Assembly (NCBI GenBank): GCA_017440665.1
Contig: JAFSGU010000070.1
Location: 1-51,391, forward strand
Source: Clostridia bacterium
GTDB lineage: Bacteria; Bacillota; Clostridia; Oscillospirales; CAG-272
Direction of reading: 5' to 3'
Length of the DNA stretch: 51,391 nucleotides
The position numbers were made by a program, and so were the translations under genes. Positions 1 to 7,371 of this stretch are shown here, in pieces (the first letter of the stretch is position 1; each line of letters begins with the position of its first letter). Below the pieces are notes generated by a model. That model was not told where the DNA came from, did no database searches, and saw only the letters and a list, made by a program, of their open reading frames with translations.

Positions 1-221
1 ATAACAACGCTTCCGTCCTCGTTATACATAGGCTGAGCGCCGTCGGCAAGGTCAATGATACTGAGTCTTCTGAAGCCGAGTGCCACTGAGGGAGTTTCAC
101 ACTCCTCGGTAAGGAAATAACCCTCCATATCGGGGCCGCGATGGATGATCCTGTCCGCCATTTTACGGGCAACTTCTTTTCTGTGTTCGATCTCTCCGAC
201 AAATCCAATAAAACCGCACAT
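1..221 (-). CDS. asnB: Asparagine synthase (glutamine-hydrolysing), N-terminal part
   Basis: Only the first 73 codons are in the window; the gene runs off the left edge. The protein starts MCGFIGFVG, which places the catalytic Cys2 of a class II glutamine amidotransferase directly after the initiator Met. It continues with IIHRGPD and LGFRRLSIIDL, both characteristic of AsnB. In this family the N-terminal domain releases ammonia from glutamine, which the C-terminal synthetase domain uses with ATP to turn aspartate into asparagine. The start is set by a TGAGGA ribosome site about 9 bases upstream. The assignment to AsnB is firm, but whether the synthetase domain is intact cannot be seen. Confidence 0.9.
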   Translation of the reverse strand, partial: MCGFIGFVGEIEHRKEVARKMADRIIHRGPDMEGYFLTEECETPSVALGFRRLSIIDLADGAQPMYNEDGSVV

Positions 222-290
222 ATTATATTATCCTCAATAAAATCAGAAATTACTGTTCTCACAGCATAAAGATACTATTCTAACAGATAC

Positions 291-299
291 ATTATAACA
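291..299 (-). promoter_or_regulatory. Extended -10 promoter of asnB
   Basis: On the minus strand this reads TGTTATAAT, an extended -10 element (TGnTATAAT). It lies about 70 bases upstream of the asnB start. No good -35 is visible, as is usual for extended -10 promoters. Confidence 0.5.
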
Positions 300-388
300 C
301 ATTCTACGTGATAAATAAATACATAAATCGCAAAAAAACGCATATAATAAAAATTTTATATTTTTTTTGATTTTTTTGAAAATAGGTA

Positions 389-417
389 TTGACAAACGAA
401 TACTTCGGTGATATAAT
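389..417 (+). promoter_or_regulatory. Sigma-A promoter of tRNA-Pro
   Basis: A perfect TTGACA (389-394), 17-base spacer and TATAAT (412-417). Transcription would start near 424, about 26 bases before the mature tRNA. A consensus promoter fits a stable RNA gene. Confidence 0.85.
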
Positions 418-449
418 ATGGAGGCTTGCTAAGGCAGGCAGCAAAAAAT

Positions 450-522
450 CTGGGTGTGGCGCAGTTGGGAGCGCGCTACCTTGGGGTGGTAGAGGCCGCA
501 GGTTCAAGTCCTGTCACTCAGA
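450..522 (+). tRNA. tRNA-Pro (anticodon GGG)
   Basis: A full cloverleaf folds by eye. The 7-bp acceptor stem pairs 450-456 (CTGGGTG) with 515-521 (CACTCAG), with a discriminator A at 522. The D stem is GCGC/GCGC. The anticodon stem CTACC/GGTAG holds the loop TTGGGGT, which gives anticodon GGG, so it reads proline codons CCC/CCU. The T arm is GCAGG-TTCAAGT-CCTGT. The first pair C1-G72 is typical of bacterial tRNA-Pro. No CCA is encoded, so the 3' end would be added by nucleotidyltransferase. It stands alone between its own promoter and terminator. A damaged copy of its 3' half lies at 740-773. Confidence 0.92.
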
Positions 523-529
523 AATAAAG

Positions 530-555
530 AGGAACGCAAATGCGTTCCTTTTTTG
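530..555 (+). terminator. Terminator of tRNA-Pro
   Basis: The inverted repeat AGGAACGCA/TGCGTTCCT (530-538, 541-549) is followed by a run of T. It ends the tRNA transcript. The same hairpin is present in the degenerate second copy at 781-800. Confidence 0.85.
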
Positions 556-612
556 TTTCTGCATGATAATATTTCAACCTGGGGTCGCTCTCAGTACAAA
601 CGGGGGGAACGA

Positions 613-639
613 GTAAAAACGATTAAGTATCGTTTTTAC
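613..639. repeat. Perfect 11-bp hairpin in intergenic repeat region
   Basis: GTAAAAACGAT (613-623) and ATCGTTTTTAC (629-639) form a perfect stem around a 5-base loop. It lies between the two copies of the tRNA 3' segment. No T run follows it on either strand. Confidence 0.5.
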
Positions 640-739
640 GTAGTGAGTAACGAAAACAAGGAGCGTGCCGAGCGGAGTCGTACCGCTCACATTGGCTAAA
701 GCCAAGTGGCGACGGCAGGTGACTATATTTTCGGAAGGA

Positions 740-815
740 GGTAGAGGCCGCAGGTAGGGTCCTGTCACTCAGAAATAAAAAGGAACGCAAATGCGTTCCT
801 GATAATATTTCAACC
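740..815 (+). pseudogene. Partial duplicate of tRNA-Pro 3' half plus terminator
   Basis: From GGTAGAGGCCGCAGGT (740-755) to the hairpin AGGAACGCA..TGCGTTCCT (ending at 800) this stretch repeats 488-549 almost base for base. It covers the 3' anticodon stem, variable region, T arm, acceptor 3' strand and terminator stem. The T loop is damaged (TAGGGTCC in place of TTCAAGTCC) and the 5' half is absent, so no tRNA can form. The match continues with GATAATATTTCAACC (801-815), also found at 565-579. The hairpin here has lost its T run. The period between copies is about 251 bases. Confidence 0.8.
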
Positions 816-941
816 CTTGGCTTTAGTTCGCAACAAACTGGGGGATCGAGTAACGCCGAAAAGGCGCGTCACGACCTGAGTGTATCGAAGGGAGTGAGGC
901 AACTGCCCCGGCGGAAGGGCGTGTTAGCACCGAACCCAATA

Positions 942-1293
942 AAACTAAGACCGCTGACAAACCCTGTGACAAAACACAGGGTTTGTCAAATTACACAAAG
1001 ATTAAACTGTCAGAAAATGGTATGCGCGTGCCTGCAGCACATTCGTCGTTGGCGAAGTGCGACGACAAACTTTGTTTGTCGCGGACCGCTTTTTGGACGA
1101 ATAAGGGGAATTTCGCCCTCTGCGGAGGGCGATTCAAGGCTCTGCCCTACTTGGCATCGCCAAGTAGTAAAAACACGCGATCTTTCGCACTTCGCGTAGC
1201 GAATGTGCTAAAAGAATCGATTAAAGCTTTTGTTCATTTTGACGGTGCGAAACCTTTGTCAGCAAACTAAGACCACCGGTTAAACCGGTGGTC
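942..1293. repeat. Hairpin-rich block bounded by 11-bp direct repeats
   Basis: AAACTAAGACC occurs at 942-952 and again at 1264-1274. Each copy leads into a strong palindrome. The first is GACAAACCCTGTG/CACAGGGTTTGTC (956-968, 975-987, a perfect 13-bp stem with no T run). The second is GACCACCGGTT/AACCGGTGGTC (1272-1294 region), followed by a T-rich stretch. Between them lie more hairpins: GACAAAC/GTTTGTC near 1064-1080, TCGCCCTC/GAGGGCGA near 1114-1133 and CTACTTGGC/GCCAAGTAG near 1147-1167. No convincing gene is present. The layout resembles a non-autonomous repeat or an array of decayed intergenic repeats. Confidence 0.5.
1037..1208. repeat. 172-bp element with near-perfect inverted ends
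   Basis: The left end (1037-1062) reads GCACATTCG, 7 bases, CGAAGTGCGA. The right end (1185-1208) is its inverted counterpart: TCGCACTTCG, 5 bases, CGAATGTGC. Each end is itself a palindrome. The interior is made of further hairpins and no coding sequence. This is the architecture of a MITE-like or BIME-like element. No transposase is nearby. Confidence 0.5.
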
Positions 1294-1318
1294 TTGACTT
1301 TAAGCTCAGAAATCTCAA

Positions 1319-2221
1319 TTACGGTAACTCGTTACCTGCCGCACGGTAGATCTCATACCATTCCTCATGAGTTATACGGATATCCGTTGCCTTGATGCAA
1401 TCTTCAAGTCTCTTAATATTCGTAGTACCGGTAATAGGCTGCATCTTTGCAGGATGACGCAGTATCCAAGCAAATGCAATGGCAGTCTTGGAAACGGAAT
1501 ACTTTTCTGCGATCTTATCGAGAGTAGCATTCAACTCGGGATAACCCTCGTGGTCTAAGAAGCAACCGTAAATGAAACCGAATTGCAGAGGTGACCAGGG
1601 CTGAATAGTGATCTTATTGAGACGGCAATATTCAAGCACACCGCCGTCACGGTTTATTCCGAACTCATTTGTCATATTTACGTTGTTTCCGGAATTGATC
1701 ATGGGCGTGTGTACGATACCGAACTGAAGCTGGTTTGCACAAAGCGGTACGTCAAGTGCACTCTGAAGAAGTGCCATCTGATATGAGCTCTGGTTGGAAA
1801 CACCAAAATGGAGCACCTTTCCTGCCGCCTTAAGGTCGGAGAATGCACGTGCGACCTCTTCAGGCTCCATAAGAGTATCGGGACGGTGTAACAGCAGAGC
1901 ATCTATGTGATCGGTCTTGAGATACCTCAGACTGTTCTCAACGGAAGTGACGATATGATCGTACGAAAAATCGTATCTTCCGTCCCGGATTCCGCACTTG
2001 GTCTGTATAAACATCTTGTCGCGTATTGAGGGGGTAAGTGCCTTACCGAACACTTCTTCGCTGTCATAAATGTCTGCGTGGTCAAAGAAATTTGCGCCCA
2101 GGCTGAGAGCCTTGTCGATGAATGCAGACAATTCCTTTTCGCTCAGGTCTTCTATTCGCATACATCCGACCGCAATAGTAGGCACCTTAATTCCGCTCTT
2201 TCCAAAATCAATACTGTACAT
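1319..2221 (-). CDS. Aldo/keto reductase (YdhF-like)
   Basis: A 300-residue NAD(P)H-dependent oxidoreductase of the aldo/keto reductase superfamily, a (beta/alpha)8 barrel. The catalytic tetrad is visible: Asp and Tyr in FFDHADIYDSEEVFGKAL, Lys in QTKCGI and His in LLHRPD. The C-terminal half has the cofactor-binding SPLQFG and ITGTTNIKRLEDC segments. The overall pattern fits the E. coli YdhF type. The substrate is unknown. It is the third gene of a likely minus-strand run with the Gfo/Idh/MocA gene (50 bases upstream) and the YitT gene. The gap upstream is very A/T-rich and no strong ribosome site is visible. Confidence 0.88.
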   Translation of the reverse strand: MYSIDFGKSGIKVPTIAVGCMRIEDLSEKELSAFIDKALSLGANFFDHADIYDSEEVFGKALTPSIRDKMFIQTKCGIRDGRYDFSYDHIVTSVENSLRYLKTDHIDALLLHRPDTLMEPEEVARAFSDLKAAGKVLHFGVSNQSSYQMALLQSALDVPLCANQLQFGIVHTPMINSGNNVNMTNEFGINRDGGVLEYCRLNKITIQPWSPLQFGFIYGCFLDHEGYPELNATLDKIAEKYSVSKTAIAFAWILRHPAKMQPITGTTNIKRLEDCIKATDIRITHEEWYEIYRAAGNELP

Positions 2222-2271
2222 AAACTTGATTCTTTCTTTTATTTATATATTTTTGTATTTTTATTTAATAA

Positions 2272-3252
2272 TCACAGCTCAGTCTCAAAGGGATATATTA
2301 TTCCGATCTGTGCTCTTACTTTGTCCATTTGCTCGAGAATACGTATACTTTCCTCTACAGGGAGAGTATCGCTTTGAGTCTTACCCTCTCCGATACACTT
2401 ACAGCATTCGATGATCTCTTCCTCAAAACCGTTTCCAAGCCATTCTCTGACTATACGCTCTTCCCCGCCGTCGGTATGTACGACGATCTCCTCGGCTCCG
2501 AAGAAATTCGGTACGTGTATGTATCCTTTTGTACCGTAGATATATGCGTCCTCAGGTTTTCTGACGCAGATGGCAGACGTAAGATCGGCGATCGCTCCGC
2601 TTTCATATTTCATAAATATGCCCGTGTGCAGATCCACCTCGTCATCATTATGTGCAACAGCAATTATCTCAGCAGGTGAACTTCCGAGAAAGATCGCCGC
2701 AAAATGGAGGCAATATACACCGATATCAAGAAGCGAGCCGCCTGCAAGAGAAGCCTTGTTCAGTCTTTCGACGGGTTCTGTCACCATACCGCAAAAGTCT
2801 GCCTTAATTCCGCGGACCTCGCCGATATCTCCTCGTGAGACGATCTTCACTGCTTCAGCGATCGCAGGCAGGAACCTTGTCCACATAGCCTCCATGAGGA
2901 ACACACCGTTATTATCTGCACACTCCTTAAGCTTACGTCCCTGATATGCTGTAGCGCACATAGGTTTTTCACAAAGCACGTGGATACCCGCATTAAGAAA
3001 AGGTTCCGCACACGGCTGATGCAGATTGTGAGGCGTTGCAATGTAAACGGCGTCAACCGTTCCTGAGGCTGCCATGGCCTCATATCCGCAAAATACGTGA
3101 GGTATCCCGTGCTCATTTGCAAATGTCCTTGCACGCTCCTCGCTGCGGGATGCTACCGCACTCAGCTCCGCACAGTCAAGATTATTGACCGCTGCCGCAA
3201 ATCTGTTGGCAATGTTTCCGGGGCCTACGATACCCCACCTTATCTTTCTCAT
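2272..3252 (-). CDS. Gfo/Idh/MocA family oxidoreductase
   Basis: A 326-residue NAD(P)-dependent dehydrogenase. The N-terminal Rossmann fold opens with IRWGIVGPGNIANRF (GxGxxA motif). It is followed by the family signature HVLCEKPMCA with the catalytic EKP lysine, and by the C-terminal GFO/IDH-type beta-sheet domain (SLLDIGVYCLHFA). Members oxidise or epimerise sugars, inositols and related compounds, and this substrate cannot be named. The start at 3252 is chosen because an AGGAG site sits just upstream and because the protein then begins at the first beta strand. It lies 50 bases downstream of the YitT gene and upstream of an aldo/keto reductase, so a small redox operon is likely. Confidence 0.87.
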   Translation of the reverse strand: MRKIRWGIVGPGNIANRFAAAVNNLDCAELSAVASRSEERARTFANEHGIPHVFCGYEAMAASGTVDAVYIATPHNLHQPCAEPFLNAGIHVLCEKPMCATAYQGRKLKECADNNGVFLMEAMWTRFLPAIAEAVKIVSRGDIGEVRGIKADFCGMVTEPVERLNKASLAGGSLLDIGVYCLHFAAIFLGSSPAEIIAVAHNDDEVDLHTGIFMKYESGAIADLTSAICVRKPEDAYIYGTKGYIHVPNFFGAEEIVVHTDGGEERIVREWLGNGFEEEIIECCKCIGEGKTQSDTLPVEESIRILEQMDKVRAQIGIIYPFETEL

Positions 3253-3302
3253 TATCTTCTCCTGATATTTTTGACTGAAACGTTTATTACTATGCAAGAC
3301 CG

Positions 3303-4154
3303 TCAATCATCGTTTTTACTTTTCGGAATATAATGTATCTCGTTTACTGAATATACCGTAATAAATGCGCTCGGGTCAGTCTTCCTCAGATAATCCATAA
3401 GTTTGCGGAACTCATGCTTATCCACTATCGTGATTATCTCACGACGGCTGGTATTATCATAGGCGCCGATGATCTCGTTTATCGTCGCTCCGCTGTGAAG
3501 CTCGTGCAGGATATAGTCGGATATCTCGTCAAGCTTAGGTGAAATGATACACACGCGGCGTTTTATGTCAAGGCCGAAGATAAAATGGTCCACCACAATG
3601 CCGCTGAAATACGTTGCAAGAACGCTGAGAACGACTGTTTTTGTGTCATAGCAGAAAATGGTGGAAAGGGCTACCGCAATACCTGCCGCTGATATGGCTT
3701 TGCCTATCTCCATGCGAAGATACTTATTCATTATCTTCGCCACGATATCAAGTCCGCCTGAGGAGGCGTTAAGGGAAAAGAGTATCGCCATGCCCATGCT
3801 TACTATGATAATATAGCAAAGGACGTCTATCACGGGGTCGTCTGTGAAGGAAGTGAACGACGGAAACAGGAATTCAAACACGCCTAGCATTACGGGGATC
3901 ATGACCGCGGTATACACGGTCTTTGCTCCAAAGCCCGGACCGATAAGTATGAATCCCAGAATGAGCAAAACGACGTTTATCAAAAGGGACAGCACGGACA
4001 CGGGTAGTGGGATAAAATTAGCGAGGACCATGGCAAGCGCAGACCCGCTACCTACGGCTATCTTGCTTGGGAGCATGAAAAAATATATGGACGCGGCTAC
4101 TATTGCCGTAGCAAAAGTTATAACTGCAAAATCCTTAAGCGTGCGCTTAAACAT
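3303..4154 (-). CDS. YitT family membrane protein
   Basis: A 283-residue protein with about five hydrophobic segments in the first 190 residues. These include FAVITFATAIVAASIYFF, VLSLLINVVLLILGFILIG and SVLATYFSGIVVDHFIFG. A soluble C-terminal DUF2179 domain follows (about 200-275: KRRVCIISPKLDEISDYIL, GATINEIIGAY). This is the standard YitT architecture. The motif SGGLDIVAKI in the loop is typical. The role of the family is not established; transport or export functions have been suggested. A perfect sigma-A promoter lies upstream and AAGGTG is the ribosome site. Confidence 0.88.
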   Translation of the reverse strand: MFKRTLKDFAVITFATAIVAASIYFFMLPSKIAVGSGSALAMVLANFIPLPVSVLSLLINVVLLILGFILIGPGFGAKTVYTAVMIPVMLGVFEFLFPSFTSFTDDPVIDVLCYIIIVSMGMAILFSLNASSGGLDIVAKIMNKYLRMEIGKAISAAGIAVALSTIFCYDTKTVVLSVLATYFSGIVVDHFIFGLDIKRRVCIISPKLDEISDYILHELHSGATINEIIGAYDNTSRREIITIVDKHEFRKLMDYLRKTDPSAFITVYSVNEIHYIPKSKNDD

Positions 4155-4200
4155 AAATGCACCTTACCTTTACGATATTTACGGATATACGTATAAGATG

Positions 4201-4229
4201 ATTATACTATATTAAATCGGATGTGTCAA
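4201..4229 (-). promoter_or_regulatory. Sigma-A promoter of the YitT gene
   Basis: On the minus strand TTGACA (4224-4229), a 17-base spacer and TATAAT (4201-4206), both consensus. It lies about 47 bases upstream of the YitT start. Confidence 0.85.
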
Positions 4230-4260
4230 TATGGTGTGGATGGAGTGAAAAAAGCAAGTG

Positions 4261-4285
4261 AAAAAGGTACCGAAAAACGGTACCC
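4261..4285 (-). terminator. Terminator of the corrinoid methyltransferase operon
   Basis: Read on the minus strand: GGTACCG, loop TTTTT, CGGTACC, then TTTTTC. It lies 16 bases past the stop of the activator gene at 4301. Confidence 0.8.
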
Positions 4286-4300
4286 TTCTCTATTGTTTCA

Positions 4301-6355
4301 TCACACCTCTTCAAACATCATTCCCGAAATGTAGAAGTCTGAGAACACCTTTGAAGTGGATAGCTCTACTGTCTCTGCATTTTTGGCGATCTCACATATA
4401 CGCTCTCTTGACGCGGCGTCAAGGAGAAGCATGGATGCGCCCGCTATGGCGGCGTTTCCTACCACAGACGATCTTTCCGCAAGAGTCTTCGGCAAAAGTC
4501 CGATCTCGGCAGAGCTTTTCATATTAAGATAATTTCCGAATCCGCCCGCAACGTACAGCACGGGTATGTCTTCACACGTCAGACCCGCACTCTCCGTCAG
4601 CGTCATAAGTCCTGCGCAGACGGCACTTTTGGAAAGCTGTATCATTCTGACGTCGTCCTGTGAGACCGTTACTCCGTCAGCCACGGCAAATTCTTCATCC
4701 TCAAGGTATCCCGTCTCATCAACGGCTTCCGTTTCAAGCATAACGGCTACAGCATCGATTATACCGCTGCCGCATATACCAACGGGAGACACATCGCCTA
4801 TAACGTGTGCACTTACTCTTCCGTCTTTTAAGGTAACCTTATCTATAGCACCTGTGGCGCCTCTCATGCCCGCGGATATACCCACGCCCTCAAATGCGGG
4901 TCCTGCGGCGGTTGAACAAACAGACAGCTTGCCGTCAGTCCACAGCGCCATCTCGCCGTTGGTACCTATATCAACAAGCATAGCCACGTCTCTGTCACAA
5001 AGCTGTGTTGCCAGTATCGCACAGGTTATGTCAGCACCGACAAACGCAGATATACACGGGGGCAGATATACGGGAGTATCATCTTCAAGACTGCTTAACC
5101 CCAGCTTTTTGGCTGTTAGTGTCTCGCCGAAAAGTCGTTTTACATCAAAGGGAGCGTGAGAAAAAGGCTCTGTGTCATCCTCTGTAAGAAGGGACAGCAT
5201 AACGGTGTTACCCGTAATTACGACGGCGTCCGTATCCTTTTCATCGATCGCCGCTTCATTTGCGAGTACCGTGATAAGCTCACCGATTGCTTTTCTTATG
5301 CTACCCGCAAGCTCAGCGCCGCGACCCGCGAGAGACGCTTCTATCCTTGACACAACGTCCGCGCCCCACTTTTGCTGTGGGTTTATGGAAGATGCGGTGG
5401 AAAGCAGTTTTCCATCTCTGTCATAAAGTCTTCCCGCAAGGGTGGTTGTCCCCACGTCGATCGCCACGCCGTATTTTTCAAAAACGGGGTTTATCTCAAG
5501 ACTTGGAAGATCACCTCTTGTCACCACCTGTTCAGCTTTTTTTACTGTGTCGGTCTCAACTACGCAGTCTCCCGTAACCTTAGTAAGACATGCAAGACGT
5601 ACTCCGCGGGACAACTCTTCAACTGACAGCATGGATAACTCCTGAGCAGTCGGGGCAGACAGTCCCCCCTTTGCCGTGACCTTGCATTTTCCGCATTTGC
5701 CGTGGCCTCCGCAGGGCTTCTCACCGTTTATGACCTGTGAAAGCACTGTACCCTTCAAAGCCTTGACAACCACTCCGTTAACTTTTACTTGTACGTAGTC
5801 TTCGGTATTAAACAGTACCGCCCCGAAATAGGTCACCGTATTATGTCCGTTTATGTATTTCATATCTGACACAGCGGCAAGCTTTGACACGTTGACACCG
5901 TATGCCTCAAGGGACGGAAGCGCAAGACTCGGGTGGCGGCACGGCTCATCAGTTACCTTGGCACAGGTCTCGCAGATACCGCATCCGCCTGCGCTGAGGT
6001 GGAGAGCCGATAAAATCCCCAGTTTTTCAAAAAAGCTCCGCATACCGCAGGACACCTTGACGAGCGACTTCTTGGCATCGATCATTCCTTCAAAGTCAAA
6101 GCTGTCTTCAAGCTCCGTCACGGTCTGGAATACAAGGGCGTAGCTGTAGTCTCTTACTTTATCCATAAGCACGTCGATGTCTCCTGCGTCAGGCGGACAG
6201 GTATGACATCTGCCGTACATTCCGCATGCGTTTCTCTCACACATATCGCGGAAAACGCGGTCAAGAACTATGTCCCCCGCGTTTATTACTTTAGCCTTGT
6301 ATGCGCCGAGTCTTAAAGCCTCGGCGCATACTTCATTTATTATTTTATTTTCCAT
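4301..6355 (-). CDS. Fused DUF2284 / 2Fe-2S / ASKHA corrinoid-protein activator
   Basis: 684 residues, three modules. Residues 1-185 match DUF2284, a Cys-rich presumed metal-binding domain: CERNACGMYGRCHTCPP (39-55) and GGCGICETCAK..EPCRHP..SLEAYG (123-153). Residues 186-270 are a plant-type 2Fe-2S ferredoxin domain with Cys215, 221, 224 and 256. From about 295 onward is the ASKHA ATPase of reductive activators (RACo/RamA-like): YGVAIDVGTTTLAG and LVDIGTNGEMAL are the phosphate loops. Such proteins use ATP and an electron to return accidentally oxidised cob(II)alamin in corrinoid proteins to Co(I). It is the last gene of the operon with the B12 protein and two methyltransferases. The start at 6355 overlaps the end of the preceding gene by 11 bases and has AAGGAA upstream. 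The N-terminal DUF2284 fusion is unusual. Confidence 0.85.
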   Translation of the reverse strand: MENKIINEVCAEALRLGAYKAKVINAGDIVLDRVFRDMCERNACGMYGRCHTCPPDAGDIDVLMDKVRDYSYALVFQTVTELEDSFDFEGMIDAKKSLVKVSCGMRSFFEKLGILSALHLSAGGCGICETCAKVTDEPCRHPSLALPSLEAYGVNVSKLAAVSDMKYINGHNTVTYFGAVLFNTEDYVQVKVNGVVVKALKGTVLSQVINGEKPCGGHGKCGKCKVTAKGGLSAPTAQELSMLSVEELSRGVRLACLTKVTGDCVVETDTVKKAEQVVTRGDLPSLEINPVFEKYGVAIDVGTTTLAGRLYDRDGKLLSTASSINPQQKWGADVVSRIEASLAGRGAELAGSIRKAIGELITVLANEAAIDEKDTDAVVITGNTVMLSLLTEDDTEPFSHAPFDVKRLFGETLTAKKLGLSSLEDDTPVYLPPCISAFVGADITCAILATQLCDRDVAMLVDIGTNGEMALWTDGKLSVCSTAAGPAFEGVGISAGMRGATGAIDKVTLKDGRVSAHVIGDVSPVGICGSGIIDAVAVMLETEAVDETGYLEDEEFAVADGVTVSQDDVRMIQLSKSAVCAGLMTLTESAGLTCEDIPVLYVAGGFGNYLNMKSSAEIGLLPKTLAERSSVVGNAAIAGASMLLLDAASRERICEIAKNAETVELSTSKVFSDFYISGMMFEEV

Positions 6356-7358
6356 AGAATTCCTTTGATGCCGCAAAGAATGCATCAATGTTCTCGAAAG
6401 GAGTCATGGGCGGAATATCGCATCCCGATGAGAGGACGAAATTATCGTACTTTGCACACTTTTCAAGAAGCTCAAGTGTAGCCTCTCTTACGCTCTCGGG
6501 GTTACCGAGTCTGAGTACACCCGCAGGGTCTACGTTACCCATAACAAGCACGTCGGACGGAACTGCTGAAATGATATCCTTCTCTAAGTCAACGGAATTA
6601 CCGAAATGGTACGCCGCCGCGCCTACGGAAAGGATGGAGTCAAGCATAACGGGTACGTTATCTCCGCAGTTATGGTAGATGACACCGAAATCGTCGTCCT
6701 GAACTGCGTCAACGATACGCTTCACGTAGGGAGAAGAAAATTCCTCCTCAAGGTCGGGGGAAAGAAGCCCCGCAACGGGCTCAGCCATCACGATACCGTT
6801 AGCCCCCGCCGCCTTGTATGCCGCCGCATACTCGCAGAGGAACGAGGTCACCTTGTCAAGGACGAGGTGTACCATATCGGGGTCGTCGTAGCAGTCCATC
6901 ATTATCTCAGACACGTCAAGAAGTCTTGCCGCAAGGGAGTAAGGTCCGATCATTCCCGCAAGAACGGGACGGTCCGTGATAGATTCTGCGGCTTTCTTTA
7001 TAGCGTCTATGTAGATCTGTGTTCTGCCGCTTCCCACAGCGGGAACTACAAGAGCCTCTGCCTCATCCATATCGTGTACTATTCTTCCCTTGATAGTGGG
7101 GACCTCGTCGTCAGATACCACGACGTCAGCACCGAAGCATTCAGCCTCAACAGACAGATCCATAAAGCTTACAGATGCCGCCGCATCGGTCCTGTCTGCA
7201 ATAGCCTTCATACCCTTTGCCTGAAGGTCACTGTCGGAAATAAGCTCACGTACGCTGATGCCGAGGAGGTTTACACAAGGAAACGAGAGCACGGGTATGG
7301 GCTTTTTTTCACCCGTACCGTAAAGTCTCCCGAACCATTCTTTCATATTGTAATTCAT
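6345..7358 (-). CDS. MtaA/CmuA-type methyltransferase (UroD superfamily)
   Basis: 337 residues of the uroporphyrinogen decarboxylase superfamily. The zinc-site motif of methylcobamide methyltransferases is present: His-x-Cys in VIYHNCGDNVPVM and a later Cys in LSSGCDIPPMTP. MtaA/CmuA proteins move a methyl group between a corrinoid protein and an acceptor such as tetrahydrofolate or coenzyme M. In this operon it is the best candidate for the methyl-acceptor transfer step (MT-II), an inference from the complete zinc motif. The start at 7358 (MNYNMKEWFG) follows GGAG, 13 bases after the stop of the upstream gene. Its end overlaps the activator start. Confidence 0.8.
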   Translation of the reverse strand: MNYNMKEWFGRLYGTGEKKPIPVLSFPCVNLLGISVRELISDSDLQAKGMKAIADRTDAAASVSFMDLSVEAECFGADVVVSDDEVPTIKGRIVHDMDEAEALVVPAVGSGRTQIYIDAIKKAAESITDRPVLAGMIGPYSLAARLLDVSEIMMDCYDDPDMVHLVLDKVTSFLCEYAAAYKAAGANGIVMAEPVAGLLSPDLEEEFSSPYVKRIVDAVQDDDFGVIYHNCGDNVPVMLDSILSVGAAAYHFGNSVDLEKDIISAVPSDVLVMGNVDPAGVLRLGNPESVREATLELLEKCAKYDNFVLSSGCDIPPMTPFENIDAFFAASKEFYGK

Positions 7359-7371
7359 TGTCCGTCTCCGA

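Noticed and set aside
956..987. Perfect 13-bp hairpin as a terminator
   Set aside because: The stem is strong but no T run follows on either strand, and no gene ends here. It is listed as part of the repeat block instead.
894..1270. Two overlapping open frames of about 100 codons in the hairpin-rich region
   Set aside because: They pass through perfect palindromes and direct repeats, have no ribosome site and no recognisable domain.
4566..5159. 197-codon open frame on the plus strand
   Set aside because: Antisense to the activator gene, with a Ser/Thr/Ile-rich composition typical of mirror frames.
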